Positions 26,670 through 33,974 of a stretch of 64,000 nt of DNA are shown in pieces. Under the pieces are notes generated by a model. The model saw only the letters and a list, made by a program, of their open reading frames with translations, was not told where the DNA came from and ran no database searches. The stretch is from positions 124,001 through 188,000 of the forward strand of contig CAKUDG010000002.1 of the NCBI GenBank assembly GCA_934644965.1, written 5' to 3'. The position numbers and the translations under genes were made by a program. This stretch comes from an uncultured Victivallales bacterium (lineage in GTDB: Bacteria > Verrucomicrobiota > Lentisphaeria > Victivallales > UBA1829). Each line of letters opens with the position of its first letter. Position 1 is the first letter of the stretch.

Positions 26670-28898
26670 ATGAACAGGAAACAGACTGAGTTGAAATGGG
26701 AGACACAGGGAAGTGCCGTTGTACTGGAAAACGGCGGAATCATCCGAATGGACGGGGACGGCAGCGCAACTTCGCATGTGATCCTTTCCCAGAAGGCGGC
26801 CATGCCGGTCCGGATTTCCTGTGAGAGCCGTTCCCGGGAGGTTTCCGGGAACAATGCCTGGGAGTATTCCGTCCTTGCAAAACTGGAGTTTGCCGACGGT
26901 TCCAGCAGCAGAGTCGACTGGTTCCCTTTCAACGACGGCTCCCTTTTCTATCCCGACTACGCCCCCTTTCCGGAAGGCACTCATGATTTCCAGCTCCGCA
27001 GTATGCTTCTTGCCTGCGAACGCCCCATCCGGGCGATGGAAATCGAACTTCTTTTTACACAGCATTCCGGCCTTGCCGAATTCAGGAATCTGAAAATAGA
27101 AGACTATGCCTCCGGAGAAACACTTCTCTTCGACACCTTCCCAGTGACGGCTCCTCCTCCCGACGGGTTTTCCGTGACCGATCCTGAAATCCAAATCGAA
27201 ACCTCTTTTTCCGAAGTGGAAACCGCCTTGTTCCCCGCCCTCCGCAGACAGGTGAAACTGCGTCTGCGCGAAGGTGATCGCCGCCGCGATCACGCCTTTA
27301 CCGTATATTATGTGACGGATGCCGACGGCGACTGGTTTCCCTCCATGGATCAGGCTCTTCCCACTTCCGCTGTGAAACGCGATTATTTCCTGACCGCTCC
27401 CTGGCATGTCGGTGCCAACGGACTGGCTTCCCGGGTTCCCTTCACAGCCGTCGGGGACGGTCACGCGCTGGGATTTGATCCGGAACATCCCCTTTTCGGT
27501 CGAGTCGGCTTCAATTCCTGCTTCAGGAAACTCTTCATCGCATTCGATCTGGCACTGACGGAAGAACGTCCGGAAGCAGAGTTCGCCTTTGCCGATTTTC
27601 ATTTTGATCCCGGCCTGGGGTTCCGCGGCGCCCTCTCTGCCTATTACGCTCTTTACCCGGACTATTACCGCACCCGGATCCGCAAGCAGGGAAACTGGAT
27701 GGCCTTTGCTCCGATCAGCGCACTCCCGGATCCGGAGGATTTTCATTTCCGCTTCAAGGAAACCCATCCGGAAAAAAAGGAAACGGACTGGGATGCCGCA
27801 CACGATATTTTGACCTTCCGTTACACCGAGCCCATGACCGGATGGATGCGCATGCCCGCCGAAGCGGATCATTCCAAAGAGGGGATCCGTGCCTGGAGAG
27901 AGCGTCACGCGCCTCCGGAGTCGAGGGAAATCTGGGATCGTGCCGCCATGAGGGATGAAAACGGCCAAGACATCCTCATCGGAATCAACCGTCCCTGGTG
28001 TCACGGCGCGGTCTGGAGCATGAATTCCATGCCCGGACTCGGCGACTTTGAAGCCAAGCTCGGAAAGAATCCCGGCGAATACAACGAATACATTGATTCC
28101 GCCGAGGGGTATGTGACTGCGGATATTTCCCACCGGAGAGATCATTTTGTCAAAACACGTCTTCCGCTTACCTTTTCCTCCGATTCACGTCTTCCCGGGA
28201 TCTGGAAGGGGAGCATCGCCTGGGAGTATGCAAAGGCATTGAAGGAGATTCTTCTGCCGAAAGGAAAATATCTGATGGCCAACGGGACTCCGGGAGTCAT
28301 GTGGTTCCTGCCGCCTCTCCTGGATGTCGCGGGGACGGAGACGGACTGGAATCCCGGAGGAGTCTGGTCTCCCATGACGGCGGAGGATTTCCGTTACCGC
28401 AGAAGCGCCTGCGCCGCCAAGCCATATTGCCTTCTCATGAATACGGATTTCACGCGCTTTTCAGCGGAAATGGTGGAAAAATATATGAAACGCTGTCTCG
28501 CCTTCGGCTTTTTCCCGAGTTTCTTCAGCGCCGACGCGGCGACGGGGCATTATTTCAAAAATCCCGCTCTGTATGAACGGGACCGTGCCTGTTTCAAGCG
28601 TTATCTTCCGTTCATCCGTCTCGTGGCGGAGGCCGGCTGGGAACCCCTCACAGAGGCGGAGACAGAGGACAGCGCGGTCCTCGCGGAGCGTTTCGGAAAG
28701 GAATATCTGACTCTCTTGAACGATTCCGCGGAAGTCCGGAAGTGTTCCGTCCGTTTCGCAAGGCACGTTTCCTCCGTGCGCGATCTCCTTTCCGGATCGG
28801 TTTTCCCTGTGAAGAACTCGTCTGAAATCACCCTGTCCCTGAATCCGGAGGATGTGGCGCTCCTTCAATTCAAGATCCTTGAAGATGCTTCTGCGTGA
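26670..28898 (+). CDS. large unrecognised protein, possibly glycosidase-like
   Basis: A 742-aa protein without a signal peptide or transmembrane segment. I do not recognise the family with certainty. The first ~170 residues have the look of a jelly-roll domain (ENGGIIRMDGDGSATSH; FNDGSLFYPDYAPFPEG). The middle (~200-600) has many Trp/Tyr/Asp-rich stretches (WFPSMDQALP; YYALYPDYYR; GINRPWCHGAVWSMNSMP), suggesting a carbohydrate-active (beta/alpha) barrel. The tail (~640-742: AEAGWEPLTEAE, FGKEYLTLLND, SLNPEDVALLQFK) resembles the C-terminal beta-sandwich of glycosidases. It follows RNase R by 120 bp. Confidence 0.6.
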   Translation: MNRKQTELKWETQGSAVVLENGGIIRMDGDGSATSHVILSQKAAMPVRISCESRSREVSGNNAWEYSVLAKLEFADGSSSRVDWFPFNDGSLFYPDYAPFPEGTHDFQLRSMLLACERPIRAMEIELLFTQHSGLAEFRNLKIEDYASGETLLFDTFPVTAPPPDGFSVTDPEIQIETSFSEVETALFPALRRQVKLRLREGDRRRDHAFTVYYVTDADGDWFPSMDQALPTSAVKRDYFLTAPWHVGANGLASRVPFTAVGDGHALGFDPEHPLFGRVGFNSCFRKLFIAFDLALTEERPEAEFAFADFHFDPGLGFRGALSAYYALYPDYYRTRIRKQGNWMAFAPISALPDPEDFHFRFKETHPEKKETDWDAAHDILTFRYTEPMTGWMRMPAEADHSKEGIRAWRERHAPPESREIWDRAAMRDENGQDILIGINRPWCHGAVWSMNSMPGLGDFEAKLGKNPGEYNEYIDSAEGYVTADISHRRDHFVKTRLPLTFSSDSRLPGIWKGSIAWEYAKALKEILLPKGKYLMANGTPGVMWFLPPLLDVAGTETDWNPGGVWSPMTAEDFRYRRSACAAKPYCLLMNTDFTRFSAEMVEKYMKRCLAFGFFPSFFSADAATGHYFKNPALYERDRACFKRYLPFIRLVAEAGWEPLTEAETEDSAVLAERFGKEYLTLLNDSAEVRKCSVRFARHVSSVRDLLSGSVFPVKNSSEITLSLNPEDVALLQFKILEDASA

Positions 28899-29073
28899 GC
28901 GGGAAGAAGGGAAAGTTCAGTCAATCTCTTTTTTTTCCCCCTCTCTTTTCATTTGCTCCGTCCGCAGCATTTTCAATGAAGATCGTTAAAAAAAACAAAA
29001 GAGAAGCGGGAAAAACGGGGAGTGCAAAGAAGAAAGGGAAAAGGGGGGGGGAAAAGAGGGGGAAGACTAGACT

Positions 29074-30078
29074 TCAGGAGGAAAGGGAAAGAAGAGACGC
29101 CAGGTCTTCAGCTCCGACGCCTGCAATGTAGGATTCCAGCGGGATTGTTTTCAGCACTTCCAGAAGTACCTCTTTTCTGGGGGGAAGTCCTTCCAAAGCC
29201 TTGCAGAGTCCGTCCAGCGGCAGGGTTGTGAAGAAGTCGCCGGAAAAACGGAGATCCCGGATTCTGTTTTCCGCGATGTTCATGGAAACCTTGACGCTTC
29301 CGCCGGGGAAACGGCCCGAATTTTCAAAATCGTATGCGAGAGGCGTCCCGTAATTCCATTCCCAGGAGCGATACTTCGTTTCCGCCAGAACTTCCGCCTT
29401 TTCTTCCAGAGAGAGATGCGGAGGAAGAGGATCTTTCTGCCCGCTCTTTCCGAAACGGCGGAGGAGTCCGGACGTGATCCTTTCGAGAAATTCATCCGTG
29501 CTGCAGGGGGAATCCATGAGCTCGCGGATGTTCCCCACTCTGGCACGGACCGAGCGGATGCCCTTGGAACGGATTTTCTCCCGGTCCGGATTCAAAACTT
29601 CCGCAAGCACGCCCAGATCCGTATGGAAAAGAAGTGTTCCGTGGAAAAGAGTTCTTCCGCGCAGAATGCTTCTGGCGCATCCGGAAATTTTCAATCCGTC
29701 GGCAACGATGTCGTTGCGTCCGGTGAAACGCACTGATTTCAGGCCCTGGTCCCGCAGAAAGGAAAGGATCGGGGCAAGAAGATTTTCAGCGCTTTGCCCT
29801 GTTGTCCATTCCGCACTGCGGAGAATGAAACTGAAATTGATGTTTCCCAGATCGTGATAGACCGCTCCTCCGCCGGTGATCCGCCGGACAACAGGCAGTT
29901 TCCGTTTTGCCACGCCGGGAGCATGAATTTCCGCGGCCGTATTCTGGTGCCTGCCCACTATGATCGAAGGCGCATTCCGCCAGAGCAGGAAGTGTTCGTC
30001 CTCCGAAACGGAAAACAGAAGCTCTTCCAGCGCCAGATTGAAGGCGGGGTCCGTACTCTCGTTGACATGAAATAACAT
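29074..30078 (-). CDS. lplA: lipoate-protein ligase A
   Basis: A 334-aa enzyme that activates free lipoate with ATP and attaches it to lipoyl domains. Family signatures are AFNLALEELLF, WRNAPSIIVGRHQN, RRITGGGAVYHDLGN (lipoyl-AMP binding), FTGRNDIVADGLKISGCA with the catalytic Lys, and a C-terminal LplA_C accessory domain (~residues 235-330, SWEWNYGTPLAYDFEN). Length matches E. coli LplA (338). It diverges from the DeoR gene that heads a lipoylated 2-oxoacid dehydrogenase cluster, so it likely lipoylates that E2. Confidence 0.93.
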   Translation of the reverse strand: MLFHVNESTDPAFNLALEELLFSVSEDEHFLLWRNAPSIIVGRHQNTAAEIHAPGVAKRKLPVVRRITGGGAVYHDLGNINFSFILRSAEWTTGQSAENLLAPILSFLRDQGLKSVRFTGRNDIVADGLKISGCARSILRGRTLFHGTLLFHTDLGVLAEVLNPDREKIRSKGIRSVRARVGNIRELMDSPCSTDEFLERITSGLLRRFGKSGQKDPLPPHLSLEEKAEVLAETKYRSWEWNYGTPLAYDFENSGRFPGGSVKVSMNIAENRIRDLRFSGDFFTTLPLDGLCKALEGLPPRKEVLLEVLKTIPLESYIAGVGAEDLASLLSLSS

Positions 30079-30084
30079 ATTTTT

Positions 30085-30153
30085 TGATAAAATATCACAG
30101 AAATATGGTTGAAATCATCAGGTTTTTGACTATACTATAGTTGGATTTTATCA
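30085..30153 (+). promoter_or_regulatory. candidate DeoR operator pair between lplA and deoR-type gene
   Basis: TGATAAAAT (30085-30093) and ATTTTATCA (30145-30153) form a perfect 9-bp inverted repeat bracketing the regulator promoter. Inside it ACTATACTATAGT (30129-30141) is itself a palindrome around one base. This layout suits autoregulation and joint control of lplA. Confidence 0.35.
30109..30136 (+). promoter_or_regulatory. putative promoter of the DeoR-led locus
   Basis: TTGAAA (30109-30114), 16 bp, TATACT (30131-30136), about 48 bp before the regulator ATG. Confidence 0.5.
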
Positions 30154-30184
30154 GAAATCAAGGAAAAACGGAGGTTCGCAGCCG

Positions 30185-30940
30185 ATGAAGGAACGCAGGG
30201 AAGCGATTCGGAAGTTTATCGAAGTCAACGGGGATGTGACAATCGGGCAGCTCTGCGAAAAATTTGCGAACTGGTCTGAAATGACGATCCGGCGGGATCT
30301 GGACTATCTTGCCAAATCCCGTATCGTGATTCTGACCCGCGGCGGCGCCAGGCTCATGCCATCCAGCTACGGTGTCAGCGAGGATATTTACAGCGAACGG
30401 GAAAAACGCCACGCCGAGGCAAAACAGCGGATCGCGGAAAAAGCGGCCGGACTCGTGGAGCCCGGAACCGGCATTTTCATCGATTCGGGAACAACGGGAA
30501 TGGCGCTGGCAAGAGCTCTGCCGGATTATCAGATGGTGGTGGTGGCTTCGGGACCGAACATTGCGCTGGAAATTGCACTGAAGAAATCCAGACCGTCTGT
30601 GATTCTGCTGGGCGGGGCGATTTCGCGTCACAGCATGGCGGTCATGGATCCGGACATCGGGGGACAGCTGGCAAATCTGAATATCGATACGGCGTTTGTC
30701 GCGACTTCCGGCTTTGACGGCAAAGCCGGTTTTTCCGTCGGGAATCAATCGGATGCGCTTTTGAAACGCTCCGTCATCGCCAGAGCCCGCAGAGTGGTGA
30801 TGATGATGGATTCCTCCAAGGTCGGAGCCATGCTCCCCTTCACTTTCGCCCGGCCCCAGGATGTCGATATCCTGATCACTGATGATGAAATGCCGGAAAA
30901 TGTCAAACGCGAGCTCAGCGACATCTTTACCGTTTTATAA
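30185..30940 (+). CDS. DeoR/GlpR-family sugar-phosphate-responsive repressor
   Basis: A 251-aa transcription factor. The N-terminal winged helix-turn-helix (residues 1-55) has the DeoR pattern: RREAIRKFIEVNGDVTIGQL, then SEMTIRRDLDYLAKS. The C-terminal DeoRC sensor (~75-230) has IADKA-like KQRIAEKAAGLVEPG, FIDSGTTGMALA, and DTAFVATSGFDGKAGF. Such sensors usually bind phosphorylated sugars or polyols. It has GGAGG 10 bp before the ATG. It precedes the 2-oxoacid dehydrogenase and polyol genes by 154 bp and probably represses them and itself. Confidence 0.9.
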   Translation: MKERREAIRKFIEVNGDVTIGQLCEKFANWSEMTIRRDLDYLAKSRIVILTRGGARLMPSSYGVSEDIYSEREKRHAEAKQRIAEKAAGLVEPGTGIFIDSGTTGMALARALPDYQMVVVASGPNIALEIALKKSRPSVILLGGAISRHSMAVMDPDIGGQLANLNIDTAFVATSGFDGKAGFSVGNQSDALLKRSVIARARRVVMMMDSSKVGAMLPFTFARPQDVDILITDDEMPENVKRELSDIFTVL

Positions 30941-31094
30941 GTCCGCAGCTGAGACGAAGAAAGAATTTTTTTCAGACTCTTTCCCGGAAATCAGAAAAAA
31001 AACAAAGATCCGGATGAATCAGAAAGAAAAGTGAAACGGTCAACAGAAAAATTCAATTCAAACGAAATCATGGATAACATAAAGGAAAAACAAC

Positions 31095-32456
31095 ATGGCT
31101 GAACTGGTGCTTATGCCTCAAATGGGTGTTTCCGAAGAAAGCGCGCTCCTCGCGGCGTGGCTTGTTTCGGAAGGGGATGCAATTCAGAAGGAACAGGCGC
31201 TCTTTTCTCTGGAAACGGGGAAATCAAGTTTTGAAGAACTCTCGAAACACGAAGGGGTGCTTCTGAAGATTCTGGTGCCGGCGGGGGAGGAAGTTGCCGT
31301 CGGGGCGCCGGTTGCGGTGATCGGGCAGCCAGGTGAAAAATGGGAGGGAAGCGCATCAGAAGTCTCTTCCACTTCCGCAACGTCTTCCCGGGGAGAAGAC
31401 GAAAAAGGAAAGAATGCAGAAGAACAGGCTGCGGAAGAGAAGACGGGAGGAGTTTCTGCCGCTTCCGCTCTTTCCGTCGGCACTTCGGCTGGAACAGCAA
31501 TCGCCGGACATGTGGGAGTTTCTCCGCGTGCCCGGAATCTGGCTTCTGAACTCGGGCTGGATCCCGCCAAGGCTTCAGCCAGCGGTCCGGAAGGACGGGT
31601 GATTGAAAGAGATATCCTGAAACTTGCGGCGGCCTCTGCCGCCGTTCAGGAAAAGAGCTCAGAGGTTGAAACTTCTTCTGTTGCTGCAGCATCTTCTGTT
31701 GCTGCAGCATCTTCTGTTTCTGAGAACGGCAGCGTCTGCGCTGTTTCGGAAGCGAAGACAGTCGCGTATGAGGACAAGCCGATTTCTCGGATCCGGAAAG
31801 TGATTGCGGAAAATATGCACCGTTCGCTCTCCACCATGGCCCAGCTGACTCTGAATGCGAGCTTCGACGCCACTCGGATTCTGTCCATGCGTGCCGAGAT
31901 GAAGGCTTCCGAAGGATATGGTCTGGAGAAAGTCACGCTGAATGATTTTGTTCTTTACGCCGTTGCGCGGACTCTTCCGGAATTTCCCGATCTCAACGCG
32001 AATTTCACGGGAGAGACAATGCGTTATTTCACACATGCCCAGCTTGGCGTTGCAGTGGATACGCCGCGCGGCCTGATGGTTCCCGTCCTGAGAGATGCGG
32101 ACCGTCTTTCCCTGCGCGAACTTTCGGAACAGGTGAAACTCAAGGCGAAACAGTGTCGTGACGGAGCGGTGGATCCCGCGGAATTCGCCGGGGGCAGTTT
32201 CACCGTAAGCAATCTGGGAGCATTCGGAGTGGAAAGCTTCACACCTGTGATCAATCCTCCGCAGACGGCGATTCTGGGTGTCTGCAGCATCCGCCAGACA
32301 CCGCGCGCCGGAGCAGACGGAAAAGTGGAATTCTATCCCGCCATGGGGCTTTCCCTGACCTTCGATCACCGCGCCGTGGACGGTGCTCCCGCCGCGCGTT
32401 TTCTGAAAACCCTTTCGGAACGTCTTGAACACTTTCATCTGCTGCTTGCGCAATAA
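31095..32456 (+). CDS. dihydrolipoamide acyltransferase (E2) of a 2-oxoacid dehydrogenase complex
   Basis: A 453-aa E2 core protein. It has one lipoyl domain (~residues 1-80) with the lipoylated lysine at Lys43 in LETGKSSFE, where the usual motif is ETDKA. A long Ala/Ser/Glu linker follows, then a peripheral-subunit binding domain (~137-175, VSPRARNLASELGLDPAKA). A second low-complexity linker with an SVAAAS repeat leads to the catalytic acyltransferase domain (~225-453) ending with the active-site TFDHRAVDGAPAARFL. It transfers acyl groups from E1 to CoA. AAGGA precedes the ATG. First structural gene after the regulator. Whether the substrate is pyruvate, acetoin or a branched 2-oxoacid is not readable. 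Confidence 0.93.
   Translation: MAELVLMPQMGVSEESALLAAWLVSEGDAIQKEQALFSLETGKSSFEELSKHEGVLLKILVPAGEEVAVGAPVAVIGQPGEKWEGSASEVSSTSATSSRGEDEKGKNAEEQAAEEKTGGVSAASALSVGTSAGTAIAGHVGVSPRARNLASELGLDPAKASASGPEGRVIERDILKLAAASAAVQEKSSEVETSSVAAASSVAAASSVSENGSVCAVSEAKTVAYEDKPISRIRKVIAENMHRSLSTMAQLTLNASFDATRILSMRAEMKASEGYGLEKVTLNDFVLYAVARTLPEFPDLNANFTGETMRYFTHAQLGVAVDTPRGLMVPVLRDADRLSLRELSEQVKLKAKQCRDGAVDPAEFAGGSFTVSNLGAFGVESFTPVINPPQTAILGVCSIRQTPRAGADGKVEFYPAMGLSLTFDHRAVDGAPAARFLKTLSERLEHFHLLLAQ
31675..31718 (+). repeat. 18-bp tandem repeat in the E2 linker
   Basis: TCTTCTGTTGCTGCAGCA is present twice (31675-31692, 31693-31710) plus 8 bases of a third copy. It encodes SSVAAA units of the flexible linker, and units could be gained or lost without a frameshift. 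Confidence 0.85.
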
Positions 32457-32481
32457 GAAAAAAAAGAGGAGGAAATCCCTT

Positions 32482-33852
32482 ATGATCCATGATGTTCTGA
32501 TTATCGGCGGAGGTCCGGGCGGCTATCGTGCGGCGGAACGGGCCGGGCATCACAAGATGAGTGTGGTGCTTTTTGAAGAACGAGCTCTCGGCGGAGTCTG
32601 TCTGAACGAAGGCTGCATGCCCACGAAAACGCTTCTGTATTCCGCAAAACTCTACGACTACGCCAAGGGAGGAGCCGCAAAATACGGCATCCGCTCCAGC
32701 GCGGAACTGGACCATGCGGCCGTGATTGCGCGCAAAGACCGGATTGTCAAGACTCTGACTTCCGGAGTGGCGGCTCAGATGAAGGCGGCAAAAGTCAAAG
32801 TGGTGAACGCCGCGGCGAAAATCACGGGGAAGAGCGCTTCCGGCTTTCTGGTGACGGCCTCAAACGGGGAAACCTATGAAGGGAGAAATCTGATTCTTGC
32901 CTCTGGATCATCCGCGGCCGTTCCGCCGATTCCGGGACTGAAGGAGTCTCTGGAAAAGGGAATTGCCGTGACCAACCGGGAAATTCTTGCTTCAAAAGAG
33001 CTTCCGAAAAAGCTGATCGTGCTCGGAGGAGGAGTGATCGGGCTTGAAATGGCCTCCTACTTCCAGTCCGCAGGGTCGGAAGTGACGGTGGTGGAAATGC
33101 TCAACAAAATCGGGGGAGCCGTGGATGGGGAAATGTCCGGGGCACTGCAGGAGATTTATGCGAAACGGGGAGTGAAGTTCCTGCTTTCCACAAAGGCTGT
33201 CGCCGTCAACGGAGGAGATTTGACTGTAGAAGCGGCAGACGGGAAAAAATCCGTGATCTCCGCGGACAAAATTCTGGTATCCGTCGGCCGCCGCGCCGCA
33301 ACTGCGGGGCTGGGACTGGAATCCATCGGAGTGTATACCGAGCGCGGAGCCATCGTCACGGATGAGACGATGAAGACCAACATCTCCCACGTTTACGCCG
33401 TGGGAGACGTCAACGGGAAATCCATGCTTGCACATACCGCCTACCGCGAAGCGGAAGTGGCGGTCAATGTTATTGCCGGGGAACGCGATTCCATGAGCTA
33501 CGGTGCGATTCCCTCCGTGATTTACACGAATCCGGAAGTGGCTTCCGTCGGGGAAACGGAAGAGACGGCTTCCGCAAAGGGCCTGAAATTCAGCGTGATC
33601 AAACTTCCCCTGCAGTTCAGCGGCCGTTATCTGGCGGAGAACGAGGGGGGGAATGGATTTATCAAACTTCTGCTGGATCCGGAAGGCATTCTGATCGGCG
33701 GCGGAATGATCGGCAATCCCGGTTCGGAAATGATTTTCGGACTCGCCATGGCCGTGACAAGAAGACTCTCCTGCCGGGATTTGTCCAAAGTGGTGTTTCC
33801 GCATCCGACAGTGAGCGAAATTTTCCGTGAGGCCGTTCTCAGCCGGATCTGA
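32482..33852 (+). CDS. lpdA: dihydrolipoamide dehydrogenase (E3)
   Basis: A 456-aa FAD disulfide oxidoreductase that reoxidises the dihydrolipoyl arm with NAD+. FAD-binding VLIIGGGPGGYRAAERAG, redox-active GGVCLNEGCMPTKTLL, NAD-binding VLGGGVIGLEMASYF, FAD-contact HVYAVGDVNG and the C-terminal catalytic FPHPTVSEIFREAV (His-Glu) are all intact. The frame opens at 32425, but the ATG at 32482 has AGGAGG 8 bp upstream and the proper N-terminus. It starts 25 bp after the E2 stop. Confidence 0.95.
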   Translation: MIHDVLIIGGGPGGYRAAERAGHHKMSVVLFEERALGGVCLNEGCMPTKTLLYSAKLYDYAKGGAAKYGIRSSAELDHAAVIARKDRIVKTLTSGVAAQMKAAKVKVVNAAAKITGKSASGFLVTASNGETYEGRNLILASGSSAAVPPIPGLKESLEKGIAVTNREILASKELPKKLIVLGGGVIGLEMASYFQSAGSEVTVVEMLNKIGGAVDGEMSGALQEIYAKRGVKFLLSTKAVAVNGGDLTVEAADGKKSVISADKILVSVGRRAATAGLGLESIGVYTERGAIVTDETMKTNISHVYAVGDVNGKSMLAHTAYREAEVAVNVIAGERDSMSYGAIPSVIYTNPEVASVGETEETASAKGLKFSVIKLPLQFSGRYLAENEGGNGFIKLLLDPEGILIGGGMIGNPGSEMIFGLAMAVTRRLSCRDLSKVVFPHPTVSEIFREAVLSRI

Positions 33853-33974
33853 GAGTCCGTCCCGTCCGCCCGAAGCTGGAGAACCGTTTTTTTTCGGTGG
33901 AATGGGGATTTGAGAAAAGAAAGAAAATAAGATTTTCATCATCATAATCATTTTTTCAGAAAGAGAAGGAAAAG

